From NCBI GenBank assembly GCA_902799715.1, contig CADCBS010000011.1:1-37624 (forward strand): DNA of 37,624 nt, read 5' to 3'. The position numbers and the translations under genes are program-made. Below, piece after piece: positions 17,500 through 26,306 of this stretch. Position 1 is the first letter of the stretch. Every line of letters starts with the position of its first letter. Origin of the DNA: an uncultured bacterium (lineage in GTDB: Bacteria > Verrucomicrobiota > Kiritimatiellia > RFP12 > UBA1067). The notes beneath the pieces are model-generated. The model ran no database searches and had not been told where the DNA came from. It saw only the letters and a program-made list of their open reading frames with translations.

Positions 17500-17540
17500 A
17501 TCCGCGCGCGCCCCGCGCCAGGGGGACGCGCAGGCGTAAA

Positions 17541-18419
17541 ATGAAAATCGTGTTCATCTTCATAGACGGCGTGGGAATGCGCGAACCAGCCGCGGACAAC
17601 CCGGTGAATCCCGAGGTCTGCCCCGCGCTCTGCCGCCTCATGGAGCGGAACTGCACGCCGTGCGACGCCTGCCTTTCCGTGGACGGTCCGCCGCAGAGCG
17701 CCACCGGGCAGACGGCTATGTTCACCGGGGTGAACGCGCCGCTTTTCATGGGCCGGCACTGCGAAGGGTTCCCCGGGCCGTCGCTGCGGAAGACGATCGC
17801 GGACGGCAACCTGTTCACGGAACTCCGCAAGCGCGGCCTGCGCGTGAAGTTCGCCGACGCCTATCTCGTGGACTCGCCCGAAGAGCTCGCCGCGCGCCGC
17901 TTCAAGAGCGTGACCACCGTGATGGCGCTCACCGCCCCCGAGACGATACTGACCGAAAGCGACCTGCGCGAGGATTCCGCCGTGATGCAGGACATCACGC
18001 GCGAGACTATCCGCGACCGCTATCCCGACATCCCCGCGATAAAGCCGGAGACGGCCGCGGAGCATCTCTTCTCGGTGTCGCGCGGATGCGACTTCACGCT
18101 GTTCGAGTATTTCCAGAGCGACATCGCCGGCCACTCGATGGACTACGCGCGCGCCTGCGCCACGCTGCGCACGTTCGACAGGTTCCTTTCCGTGCTGCTG
18201 CGCTTCACCGACGCCTCCGGCACCACCTTCGCCATGACGAGCGACCACGGCAACATCGAGAACATGTCCGAGCGCGGGCACACGCGAAACCCCGTCCCGT
18301 TCATCGCGCGCGGCCCGCGCGCGCAGGAGATGCTGGCGCGCGTGAAAAGCCTGACCGACGTCACGCCCGCCCTGCTGGACGCGATGCGCCCCGCCGACCC
18401 CGCCGACAGGCAGTGGTGA
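17541..18419 (+). CDS. Short iPGM/alkaline-phosphatase superfamily metalloenzyme
   Basis: The 292-residue protein has the metalloenzyme-superfamily pattern. It starts MKIVFIFIDGVGM with the first metal-binding Asp, has SATGQTAMFTG (nucleophile region, Ser or Thr), then DIAGHSMDYA and TSDHGNIE, and a further His in RGHTRNPVPF that would complete two metal sites. Cofactor-independent phosphoglycerate mutases have about 510 residues and ApgM-type enzymes about 400, so this is a short form lacking a full inserted domain. ApgM homologues (COG3635) have been annotated as predicted functional analogues of homoserine kinase. Here the gene lies back to back with hom and lysC, so such a role is worth considering, but it is inference. 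It converges on the esterase gene 17 bp away. Confidence 0.85.
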   Translation: MKIVFIFIDGVGMREPAADNPVNPEVCPALCRLMERNCTPCDACLSVDGPPQSATGQTAMFTGVNAPLFMGRHCEGFPGPSLRKTIADGNLFTELRKRGLRVKFADAYLVDSPEELAARRFKSVTTVMALTAPETILTESDLREDSAVMQDITRETIRDRYPDIPAIKPETAAEHLFSVSRGCDFTLFEYFQSDIAGHSMDYARACATLRTFDRFLSVLLRFTDASGTTFAMTSDHGNIENMSERGHTRNPVPFIARGPRAQEMLARVKSLTDVTPALLDAMRPADPADRQW

Positions 18420-18436
18420 CGCCGCGCGGAATCCGC

Positions 18437-19789
18437 TCAGCGCCCCCGCCCCCGGCCGAACGCATTGTCGGCGAAATCGAGGATCTGCGTCCAGTCCCAG
18501 GCCGAGATTCCGTGCTTCTCGGTGCGGTGCGCGTATCCGATGGACGGCCCGATGCAGCGCGTTTCGTATGGCGCCGGGAACGGGCCGCCGGGCAGGCCCG
18601 GCCTGCCGAGGATTTCCCAGGCGGGCGAAGCGGCCTTGCAGGAAAGCCACTCGCCTTTCGTGTCGTACCACGGATCGTCGAAGCCGAGCACGAGAAGTCC
18701 GCGCGGCGCGATGGTGGCGATCATCAGATGCTGGTCGAAAGGCATGTTCTCCTCGTTGTCGGCGTACTTCGCGTAGGCGCGGCAGAACCAGTGCGGAAAG
18801 GCGCGGTTGATTATCGCCACGGTTTCGCCGAAGTCGCGTTTCAGCAGCTGCACGCCGCCCGCCCCGCACTGCACCGGCACGCACACGGCGAAGCGCTCGT
18901 CGCGCGAAGCGGCCAGCAGCGCGGATTTCGCGAGGCGCGAATATCCAGTCGCCACCGTGCGCCGCGCGTCGATCTCTCCAGTCCGCTCCGCAAGGTCGAG
19001 CCCGCGCGAAAGCGCCCACGCCCAGGCGCCGAACGACGATATGCCGTCGGTCGCCGAAGGGTCGCGCGCCCCCCACAGCTCGAACACTCCTTGCCAGGCG
19101 CGGTTCCCGGGCCGGTCCGCGGGGTTGCGGTCGTTCCACACAGGGTCGGGCGACACCTGCCCGTAGCAGGCCGTCATCACCGCGTAGCCGCGCGCCACGA
19201 GCATCGCCGCCGGCAGTATGGAATCGGCGCGCTGGTCGCAGCGCCGGCCGCGGTGCTTTTCCGTCGGCTTGTGGTCCGTCACGCCGTCCCCGTTCCTCAG
19301 CCACGTGCAGTCCGGAACCGCCACCTGCGGGTCGGCGAGCATTTCGTGGTTGCCGTGGTAGTTCAGCCCGATTATCGCCGGGACCGGTCCTTTCGCGTGC
19401 CGTGGAAGTATAAGCAGCCAGTCTATGTGCGGGCCAGACCTGTCCTTGCGGAACCACATGCGCACCTGGCGGCGGATCGCGAAGCCCGCCAGCGTGACGC
19501 CTTCTTCCATGGTCTTGCACTCGACCGTTTCCGGCGGGGGCGGTTCGCGTCCGTACATTTCGCGCGCGAAGAGGTCCACGATCTCCCTGCGGCGGGCGGG
19601 CCAGTCCTCCGGCCCGCGCACCTTGCGCCCGTCGGCGAAAGCGAGCGGGTCTTCGAGCGTGTACGGCGCGACTTTCGATTCGTCGTAGTTCGGCCGGAAG
19701 CGTCCCTTCACGACGCTCGGGCGCTTCGCGGTGGCGAATGCGCCCAATGCCGCGGCAGCGGCGGCGGCCGCAAATGCGATGCGTTTCAT
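18437..19789 (-). CDS. Secreted CE15-type (glucuronoyl esterase-like) alpha/beta hydrolase
   Basis: CE15 esterases cleave ester bonds between glucuronic acid in xylan and lignin alcohols, or related esters. The 450-residue protein has a signal peptide (residues 1-21) and an alpha/beta hydrolase fold. The nucleophile motif is GYSRLAKSA (Ser284, Lys288), equivalent to the family's GxSRxGK. Further family landmarks are FGAWAWALSR and the PFDQHLMIATIAPRGLLV segment. The ATG at 19789 overlaps the stop of the upstream tricorn-like protease by 4 nt (ATGA), with GGAGGAAGG just before it, so translation is probably coupled. The exact ester substrate cannot be read from the sequence; acetyl-ester activity is an alternative. 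Confidence 0.9.
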   Translation of the reverse strand: MKRIAFAAAAAAAALGAFATAKRPSVVKGRFRPNYDESKVAPYTLEDPLAFADGRKVRGPEDWPARRREIVDLFAREMYGREPPPPETVECKTMEEGVTLAGFAIRRQVRMWFRKDRSGPHIDWLLILPRHAKGPVPAIIGLNYHGNHEMLADPQVAVPDCTWLRNGDGVTDHKPTEKHRGRRCDQRADSILPAAMLVARGYAVMTACYGQVSPDPVWNDRNPADRPGNRAWQGVFELWGARDPSATDGISSFGAWAWALSRGLDLAERTGEIDARRTVATGYSRLAKSALLAASRDERFAVCVPVQCGAGGVQLLKRDFGETVAIINRAFPHWFCRAYAKYADNEENMPFDQHLMIATIAPRGLLVLGFDDPWYDTKGEWLSCKAASPAWEILGRPGLPGGPFPAPYETRCIGPSIGYAHRTEKHGISAWDWTQILDFADNAFGRGRGR

Positions 19790-22700
19790 TCCTTCCTCCC
19801 CTCCCCCGCGTCGCGCAGCCTTTCCTGGAGTGCGGGCCGCCCCGCGATGCGGAGCGGCGGCGGCGGATTCGCCTTGGCGGCGGCGGCCTCCTTGCGGAGC
19901 GTTTCGATCGCGGCGTCGAGCTGCGGGTCGCGCCCGGCCGCGATGTCGGCGGGCGTGATGTCGACAGGCACGTCCGGCTTCGCGCCGTGCCATTCCATGT
20001 CTGTGCCGTCCGGAAGGAAGAATCCTATCCGCGGCCTGCGCAGGGTGCCGAGGTCGAAAAGCGGATGGTCGTTCGTGCCGATCACTTCGCCGCACGTCTC
20101 CCTGCCGACGAGCTTGGCGCGCTTGAGCGTCTGCATCGCGTGGGAGAACTCCTCCGCGTTCGACATGGAATGCTGGTTGGCCAGGGCCACGACCGGCAGA
20201 TGCGTCAGCACGGGGCGCCCGAAGCGGCTGTACACGTAGCCTTCCCCGCCCGCGCCGCGGCAGAGGCACCGCACGTGCCTCTGCCCGCAGAGCATGTCCA
20301 GGAGCCTGTCGGTCACGAACCCGCCGCAGTTGAAGCGCACGTCGATCACCACGCCGTCCTTGCCGAAGCATTCGGCGAACGCTTCGTCCGCGAAGGCGTC
20401 GGCCGACTTGGAATCCATCGCGTCGATCGCGAGATATCCGAAGTTGCCGGCGGCCCTGGTCCTGTCGCGCATGCGCTCGATCCCGGCTTCGCGCATGAGC
20501 TTGCGTACGGTCTCGAACGTCGCGGCCTCGACTTCTATGCCGATTGGCGCCTTCTCGCCGGCGCGTTTCACGGAAAACCTGAACTTGTGCGGCATGCACA
20601 CGTTCATCGCTGGCGCGTAGCCGGTTCCGGACGACACCGGCTTGCCGTCCACGGAAAGTATGATGTCGCCCGGCATCAGCCCGGCGGCGCCGCGCGCGGC
20701 CGGCGAGCGCGGCACGACGTCCTTCACGAGCCATCCTTCGCCGCGGTGCGCCGGATCGAGGCGCGCGCCGGTGTGCGCTGTCGTCGTCTGCCAGTCGCCG
20801 GACTTCACGTCGCGCCGGGGCCACGGGGAGCTTGTGTTTTCCCAGTATCCGTTGTGCGAGGCGTCGATCTCGCCGATCGTCAGCGACATGATTTTGCGGA
20901 AAACCGACCAGTCCGGGGCGTTGCGCGCCGCAGGCGCGTATTTCTCGCGAACCGCCTCCCAGTCCATTCCGCGGAGCGTCGGGTCGTAGAACGAGTTCCG
21001 CAGCGTGGCCCACGCCGAAAGGAACCCGAGTTCGAGGTAGTCCGGAATGTCGACCGTCTTGCGGACGGTGAATCCCAGCTTCTTCCCTCCGTGCGCCGGA
21101 AGCCTGTCCACCTGGCAAAGCTGTCTTTCGCCGTTGCGCAGCTTGATCCATTTCATCATCACTGTTTCGCAGTCGAGCATCTTTTCCGGGTTCTTGCAGT
21201 CCGGCAGTTTCACCTTGTGCGTTTTCCCGCCGGACGAATACGCAAGGGTCCTGCCGTCGTGCGAAAAACACGGCCGCCAGCCTTTGATGCCCGTGTTGCG
21301 CACGCGTCTGTACAGGCCGTCGAACACGATCCGCGGCGGGCCTTTGCGCGGTTCGCGCCCTGCGGCCTCGGCGTCCTCGTCGGCCGGATCGAGATATGCG
21401 TAGAACAGGCGGTAGTTCCCGCCGCTCGACTTGCGCTCGCCGCAGAACGCCAGGATGCGCCCGTCCGGCGACCACGCAGGGTTGCAGTCCCACATGATGT
21501 TGCGCGACACGTTGTACGGCTCGGGCGCGGGCCGGCCCTTCCCGTCCTTCTCCCACGACGGGATTATCCAGATGTCGGTGTTCAGATACCCGTCCGCGAG
21601 CGACGCGGCCACGTACTTCCCGTCGGGCGACCACGCCATGTCTTCGAACGATGTCGCCGGCACCTTCGACACGCACCGCGCACGGGCGTTCGTGCCGGCG
21701 AACGTGATGATGCCTGTGAGGTCGGTCCATGCAAGCGTGGCGCCGTCGGGCGAAACGGACAGGTTGCGCCTGCACTGTCCGTCGGAAGCGAGGCGCTTGC
21801 GGACGAATTCACTGTTCTTCGACCAGGGCTGCGACGGGTCGGCGCGGTGCGCCACCCACACGTCCGTCCCGTCGCCGCGGTCGGACAGGTAGTAGAGGGC
21901 GTTCCCGTCCGGGGAGAAGCAGCAGTCGCGTTCGTGCGTGCGCGAGGAGCCGTGCACGAGCGCCGGCTCGCGCTTGCCGGCGTCCATCACCCACACGTCC
22001 CCGCCGGCGGTGAACGCCACTTCGTCGCCGTTCCCCGCGAACGAGCAGTTGCCCTGTCCGTAGTCGTTGTCGAGTTTCGAGTACGTGCGGCGGTATTCGC
22101 GCCAGCGCCCGGGCGCCGTTCCGGCGGGGTGTAGCGTCACCGGCTCGGGCGCAGGGTTCTCCGCCGATGGATCCATGCGCATGAAGTCCATTCCGACCCT
22201 GAACACCATGGTGCGCCCGTCGCGGGACAGTGACGGATGGTATACGTGCTCGCGCGTGAAATGCGTCAGTTCGCGGTCGCCTCCGCCGTCTATCCGCCGG
22301 AAGTGGATGTTGCGCACGCCGCGCCTGTCGTTCGTGTAGTAGAACCCCTTGCCGTCCGGCGCCCACATCGGGTTCGCCTCGTTGTCGATGGTCCGGGCAG
22401 CGGGCGCGAACGTCCGCGCCTTGCGGTCGTACAGCCAGATGTCCGTGTTGCACTGCGTCTTGGAGCCCGCCAGCCTTTTGCGGGTGTCGGGCATGAAGGT
22501 GCTTGCGCCGTATACGAACAGCACCTTGGAGCCGTCCGGCGAAACGGCCGGGCGCGTGGCCGGGACGTCGAACAGCGGCTCTTCCCGCCCGGAACCGTCC
22601 ATCGACGCGAGGAACGCGCAGGTGGATTCGCGCAGGTTCGCCCCCATGCCGCTCGCGAAGTCGCGCTTCCCCGTCGCAGTCATGTATCTGCCGTCCGGGG

Positions 22701-23097
22701 TGTAGCCGCACGGCAGCATGCCCTCCGAATGGAACGACACCTGGCGCAGTGCGCCGGCAGGGCGGCCGTCCCGGGGAAGATCCATCTCGAAAAGCTTGTA
22801 TCCTCCTGCGCGGTTGGACATGAACGCCACGCGTGCGCCGTCGGGCGAGACGCATGGCGCGTATTCGTACGAGTCGCCCGACGTGAGGGGCGTCGCGGTT
22901 CCGCCGGCCGCCGGCGCGCGCCAGATGTGCCCGCACCATTCGAATACGAAGAACGAGCCGTCCGGCGCCACCGACGTCGAAGAACCGAGATATATCCGGG
23001 ACCAGTCTTTCGCGGCGGGCGCGGCGTTTCCGGCGCGCCCTCCCCCGGCGAGTCCTGCGACAAGCGACGCGAGGGCAATCTTGAGAATTTTATCCAT
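19786..23097 (-). CDS. Tricorn-like S41 protease with beta-propellers and PDZ
   Basis: The product has 1103 residues with a signal peptide (about 1-24), so it is exported, unlike archaeal cytosolic tricorn. Residues about 35-640 hold two propellers built from repeated PD40/WD40-like blades (recurrent SPDG motifs such as CVSPDGARVAFMSN and WSPDGRILAF). They are followed by a linker domain, a PDZ domain (GAAGLMPGDIILSVDGKPV) and an S41 core with VIDVRFNCGGF and the serine motif NQHSMSNAEEFSHAM. The C terminus (DITPADIAAGRDPQLDAAIE) is typical of the group. I chose the ATG at 23097 because the signal peptide starts there and an extended -10 box lies 6 nt upstream. These enzymes degrade oligopeptides; its coupling to a carbohydrate esterase is unusual. 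Confidence 0.93.
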   Translation of the reverse strand: MDKILKIALASLVAGLAGGGRAGNAAPAAKDWSRIYLGSSTSVAPDGSFFVFEWCGHIWRAPAAGGTATPLTSGDSYEYAPCVSPDGARVAFMSNRAGGYKLFEMDLPRDGRPAGALRQVSFHSEGMLPCGYTPDGRYMTATGKRDFASGMGANLRESTCAFLASMDGSGREEPLFDVPATRPAVSPDGSKVLFVYGASTFMPDTRKRLAGSKTQCNTDIWLYDRKARTFAPAARTIDNEANPMWAPDGKGFYYTNDRRGVRNIHFRRIDGGGDRELTHFTREHVYHPSLSRDGRTMVFRVGMDFMRMDPSAENPAPEPVTLHPAGTAPGRWREYRRTYSKLDNDYGQGNCSFAGNGDEVAFTAGGDVWVMDAGKREPALVHGSSRTHERDCCFSPDGNALYYLSDRGDGTDVWVAHRADPSQPWSKNSEFVRKRLASDGQCRRNLSVSPDGATLAWTDLTGIITFAGTNARARCVSKVPATSFEDMAWSPDGKYVAASLADGYLNTDIWIIPSWEKDGKGRPAPEPYNVSRNIMWDCNPAWSPDGRILAFCGERKSSGGNYRLFYAYLDPADEDAEAAGREPRKGPPRIVFDGLYRRVRNTGIKGWRPCFSHDGRTLAYSSGGKTHKVKLPDCKNPEKMLDCETVMMKWIKLRNGERQLCQVDRLPAHGGKKLGFTVRKTVDIPDYLELGFLSAWATLRNSFYDPTLRGMDWEAVREKYAPAARNAPDWSVFRKIMSLTIGEIDASHNGYWENTSSPWPRRDVKSGDWQTTTAHTGARLDPAHRGEGWLVKDVVPRSPAARGAAGLMPGDIILSVDGKPVSSGTGYAPAMNVCMPHKFRFSVKRAGEKAPIGIEVEAATFETVRKLMREAGIERMRDRTRAAGNFGYLAIDAMDSKSADAFADEAFAECFGKDGVVIDVRFNCGGFVTDRLLDMLCGQRHVRCLCRGAGGEGYVYSRFGRPVLTHLPVVALANQHSMSNAEEFSHAMQTLKRAKLVGRETCGEVIGTNDHPLFDLGTLRRPRIGFFLPDGTDMEWHGAKPDVPVDITPADIAAGRDPQLDAAIETLRKEAAAAKANPPPPLRIAGRPALQERLRDAGEGRKE

Positions 23098-23103
23098 GCC
23101 GGT

Positions 23104-23132
23104 ATCATACCAGAATACACCGCCCGCATAAA
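23104..23132 (-). promoter_or_regulatory. Promoter of the tricorn-esterase operon, predicted leaderless
   Basis: On the minus strand an extended -10, TGG then TATGAT (23109-23104), ends 6 nt before the ATG at 23097. The -35 (TTTATG, 17-nt spacer) is weak. The +1 would coincide with the start codon. Confidence 0.5.
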
Positions 23133-23183
23133 GACATTTCGCCATTCCATCCGCCGCCGGTGCGACCCGGCCGGAACGGGAAG

Positions 23184-23212
23184 TTGAATTTCCCGCGGGA
23201 ATATGCGATAAT
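23184..23212 (+). promoter_or_regulatory. Promoter of the isomerase-oxidoreductase operon
   Basis: TTGAAT at 23184-23189, a 17-nt spacer and GATAAT at 23207-23212. The spacer contains TTCCCGCGGGAA, a perfect 12-bp palindrome that could be an operator. The predicted start is near 23219. Confidence 0.6.
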
Positions 23213-23244
23213 GCGCACATCTTCAAAATTCGCCGGAGTGTCGA

Positions 23245-24183
23245 ATGGAATCTTCAGAAAACTTCATGGCGGGCGGGGCGCTTACAAGAAGATCGTTCTT
23301 GGGCGGCGCGTTCACCGCAGGGGCGGCGGCGCTCGCGCCGCATTCCGTGTTCTCCGCCGGCACGGACGCAAAACGCGGGCGCATTCTCCTCGGCGCATGC
23401 CTTACGGGACGCGATGCCGTCGAGACGATGAAGTCGATCGGCTTCGACTTCTGCGAAGGCGGCGTGGCCGACGCGGTGAATCCCTTCCGGAACGGCGAAT
23501 GGTGGAAGAAAAGGCGCGACGAACTCCGTTCGCTCGCGCTTCCCGTGCGCAGCCTGGCGGGGTTCATACCCGGGAAATTCCGCCTGACCGGTCCGAAGGC
23601 GGACCATGCGCCGGCGCTCGACTACGCCGTGAAAGCCTTGGAAAGAGCCTCGGAAATCGGCGTGAAATACGTCGTCCTCGGTTCCGGCGCGGCAAGAAAC
23701 GTGCCGGGAAAGAATCCGTCGAAGGAAGAGCTTGGAAAAGGCGTGCTGCAGTTCACGGACTTCTGCCGCGCCCTCGCAAAGCGCATGGAGGGCGTCCGCG
23801 GCGTCACCGTGTTGGTGGAGCCGCTGCGCGCCAGAGAGTCGAACATCGTCAACACCGTCGCGGAAGGGAAGAAGATCGTAGACGCGGCCGGCTCCCCGAG
23901 AATCCGGCTTCTCGCCGACATCTTCCACATGATGGAAGGGAACGACGGCCCAGACGGCATCGCCGCCGCGGGCCGGGCGATAAAGCACTGCCATGTCGCG
24001 GAATGCGGCACCAGGAGCTTCCCCGGCGACAATCCCGCCGCGGCGGCCCGCCTGGAACCGTATTTCGCCGCGCTCAAATCCATAGGATACGGCGGCGGCG
24101 TCAGCTGCGAGTGCGGCTGGCGAAGGAAGAACATCGCAAAACAACTCGAAACCGCGTTCAAGACGCTGAAAGGAATGATATGA
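23245..24183 (+). CDS. Tat-exported sugar phosphate isomerase/epimerase-like TIM barrel
   Basis: The 312-residue protein begins with a twin-arginine signal (TRRSFLGGAF, then a hydrophobic stretch to about residue 42), so it is exported folded. The rest is an AP-endonuclease-2/xylose-isomerase-like TIM barrel. The expected metal ligands are visible as Glu in VLVEPL, Asp in LLADIFHMM, His in HCHVAECG and Glu in SCECGW. Family members isomerise or epimerise sugars and keto-sugars. Its stop overlaps the start of the next gene (ATGA), and the pairing of such a barrel with a Gfo/Idh/MocA oxidoreductase is a recurrent sugar-conversion module. The substrate is unknown. Confidence 0.9.
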   Translation: MESSENFMAGGALTRRSFLGGAFTAGAAALAPHSVFSAGTDAKRGRILLGACLTGRDAVETMKSIGFDFCEGGVADAVNPFRNGEWWKKRRDELRSLALPVRSLAGFIPGKFRLTGPKADHAPALDYAVKALERASEIGVKYVVLGSGAARNVPGKNPSKEELGKGVLQFTDFCRALAKRMEGVRGVTVLVEPLRARESNIVNTVAEGKKIVDAAGSPRIRLLADIFHMMEGNDGPDGIAAAGRAIKHCHVAECGTRSFPGDNPAAAARLEPYFAALKSIGYGGGVSCECGWRRKNIAKQLETAFKTLKGMI

Positions 24184-25538
24184 ACGGAAGCGAAACCACA
24201 CGCCGCGACTTCTGCAAAGGCGCGGCCGCCGGGATAGCCGGCATCCTCGCGGCGGGCGCCGCCCCGTCGCTCTACGCCGCAGGCGCAAACTCGAAGATCC
24301 GCGTGGCCTGCGTGGGCTATTCGGACCGCTTCCGCGCGACGCTTCTCCCGTGCTTCCTCGGACATGCCGGGAAAGAGGGCTTCGAGATGGTCGCCGTGGC
24401 CGACCTCTGGAAAAAACGCCTTTTCGAAAAGGCCGTCCCGGAGATGGAAAAGCGCACCGGCGGCAAGATACAGGCCTTCAGGAGCGACGAGGAGCTTTAC
24501 GAGAAAGGCAAGGACATCGACGCCGTGATAATATCCACGGCCGACTTCCAGCACGCCCGCCACGCCGCGCGCGCGGTCGAGGCCGGCAAGGACGTCTACT
24601 GCGAAAAACCCATGGCGGAGGACATGCGCTCGGCGAATCTGCTCCTCGACGCCGTCGATGCAAAACGCAAGGCCGGTTTCGCGCCCGGCGCAGTCCTCCA
24701 GATCGGTTCGCAGCGCCGCAGCGGCGCCGCCTACCATGCCGCGAAGCAGTTCCTCGAAAGCGGCAGGTTCGGCAGGCTTGCGTACGTGGATCTTTGCTGG
24801 AACGTGAACCAGTCCCGCCGCTGGCGCCGCGACGAAAAACTCGTGAAGTCCCTCCGGAAGGAGGATGTCGACTGGAACGCCTGGCTTCTCGACCGCGATC
24901 CGTCCGAATACGGATTCGACCCGCGCAAGTATCTCGAGTTCCGCCTGTTCTGGCCTTTCTCCAGCGGCATCCCGGGCCAGTGGATGTGCCACCAGATCGA
25001 CACCGTCGGGTGGTTCACCGGCCTGAAGCATCCGCTGAGCGCCGTCTCGTCCGGCGGCATATACGCCTGGGACGACGGCCGCCAGAGTTTCGACACGTTC
25101 ACGACGATTCTCGAATACGGTCCGTCCAAGCTCAACGGCAAGGGGTTCCAGGCGGTGTTCTCCTCGCGCCAGACCAACCAGGAGCGCGGGAACGTGGAAA
25201 GGTACTACGGACCCGACGGGGTGATCGACCTTTGCAGGGGCACGTACACCCTGTACAAGAAGCGCAAGACCGCCAAGCTCGCCCAAGACTACAAGGCGGC
25301 CGAGACCGCGGCCGACACCGGGGCCGATCCGCTCGCTTCCGCGCACATGCTCGACTGGATGAAGTGCATCAAGGAACGCAAGAACCCCAACGCGCCCGTC
25401 GAGGCCGGCTACGGACACTCCGTGGCGCTGATAATGTCGAACGCCGCCTGCCGCACGGGCATGAAGGCGTCTTTCGACGAAAAGACTCGCCAGGTCGTCG
25501 TGGACGGCAAGCCCTGGACGGGCTACAAGGCCGTCTGA
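24180..25538 (+). CDS. Tat-exported Gfo/Idh/MocA family oxidoreductase
   Basis: These enzymes oxidise or reduce sugars with NAD(P), often with a tightly bound cofactor. The 452-residue protein has a twin-arginine leader (TRRDFCKGAAAG), a Rossmann domain starting KIRVACVGYSDR, a VIISTADFQH segment, the hallmark CEKPMAEDM, and a C-terminal alpha/beta domain with a conserved WMCHQIDTVGWF stretch supplying the catalytic His region. It overlaps the isomerase-like gene by 4 nt, so the two are translationally coupled and probably act in sequence on one sugar outside the cytoplasm. It converges on the phosphatase gene 48 bp away; the gap holds a GC-rich hairpin without a T-tract. Confidence 0.93.
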   Translation: MNGSETTRRDFCKGAAAGIAGILAAGAAPSLYAAGANSKIRVACVGYSDRFRATLLPCFLGHAGKEGFEMVAVADLWKKRLFEKAVPEMEKRTGGKIQAFRSDEELYEKGKDIDAVIISTADFQHARHAARAVEAGKDVYCEKPMAEDMRSANLLLDAVDAKRKAGFAPGAVLQIGSQRRSGAAYHAAKQFLESGRFGRLAYVDLCWNVNQSRRWRRDEKLVKSLRKEDVDWNAWLLDRDPSEYGFDPRKYLEFRLFWPFSSGIPGQWMCHQIDTVGWFTGLKHPLSAVSSGGIYAWDDGRQSFDTFTTILEYGPSKLNGKGFQAVFSSRQTNQERGNVERYYGPDGVIDLCRGTYTLYKKRKTAKLAQDYKAAETAADTGADPLASAHMLDWMKCIKERKNPNAPVEAGYGHSVALIMSNAACRTGMKASFDEKTRQVVVDGKPWTGYKAV

Positions 25539-25586
25539 CGGTCCGTCCCTCCCCCGCGGGCCGGGATCGCCGGCCGGGAACCGGCT

Positions 25587-26027
25587 TCAAAGCATCGCAA
25601 GGAGCGCTTTGCAGCCGGTTTCCACGTCTTCGTACGTCTGCGCGAAATCGCCGGTGTACCAAGGGTCCGCGATGTCGCGGGGAGAGCCGGCGAACTCCAG
25701 GAGCTTGCGCAGCTTCCTTATGTCGGACGGATACACGCTGTGCGGAAGGTCCGCCATGTTCATGCCGTCCATGCCTATGATCAAGTCGTAGCCGTGGGCG
25801 CGTTCCGGCGTAAGCAGCCATGCGGCGCGCGGCTCGAACGGTATGCCGCGCCGTGTCAGCTCCGCGCGCGTGCCGCGATGCATGTCGTGGCCGATTTCGT
25901 CGGTGTGCAACGCGGCCGAGGCGACCGTCACGTCGTCCCTCCCCGCCTTGCGCAAAAGGTCTTTCATCACGAACTCGGCCATCGGGCTCCGGCAGATGTT
26001 GCCGTGGCATACGAAAAGCAGTTTCAT
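25587..26027 (-). CDS. Low-molecular-weight protein-tyrosine phosphatase
   Basis: The 146-residue protein has the complete family signature. The P-loop VCHGNICRSP (C-x5-R, residues 6-15) contains the nucleophilic Cys, and the general-acid Asp sits in DPWYTGDF near residue 119. In bacteria these enzymes dephosphorylate tyrosine kinases of exopolysaccharide systems or low-molecular-weight substrates, and close relatives act as arginine phosphatases. Start at 26027 with GGAG about 11 nt upstream. A possible -10 (TAAAAT, 26097-26092) lies upstream without a good -35. No kinase gene is in the window, so the partner is unknown. Confidence 0.94.
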   Translation of the reverse strand: MKLLFVCHGNICRSPMAEFVMKDLLRKAGRDDVTVASAALHTDEIGHDMHRGTRAELTRRGIPFEPRAAWLLTPERAHGYDLIIGMDGMNMADLPHSVYPSDIRKLRKLLEFAGSPRDIADPWYTGDFAQTYEDVETGCKALLAML

Positions 26028-26191
26028 CGAAATGTCGTCTCCGTTCCTGTCTCGATCCTCCCGTGCGCGCGCCTGCCGCGCACGAGACTTGATTTTACCG
26101 AAACCGCGGCGATAATGGAAGCCTCTATTCTCCGCCCCTCCCCCGCAATCGCATTTCAGTGCGGCCGTGCGATTTCTTGTCTTTATGCCTG

Positions 26192-26220
26192 TTGTCTTTA
26201 CGCCTGCGAAACTGTATAAT
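26192..26220 (+). promoter_or_regulatory. Promoter of the cysteine-rich lipoprotein gene
   Basis: TTGTCT at 26192-26197, a 17-nt spacer and a consensus TATAAT at 26215-26220. The predicted start near 26227 leaves a leader of about 80 nt. Confidence 0.7.
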
Positions 26221-26306
26221 TGGCACGGATTCTTTCCTTCCGCGGCGGAGGGCGGCGGCGAAATGCCGCAGGTCCTGCCGCGGGATGCAAACGAGGTGAA
26301 TCGACC

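Noticed and set aside
23160-24180. Upstream extension of the oxidoreductase frame over the isomerase gene
   Set aside because: The Tat signal and the ATGA overlap place the real start at 24180; the extension is an Arg-rich out-of-frame reading of the isomerase.
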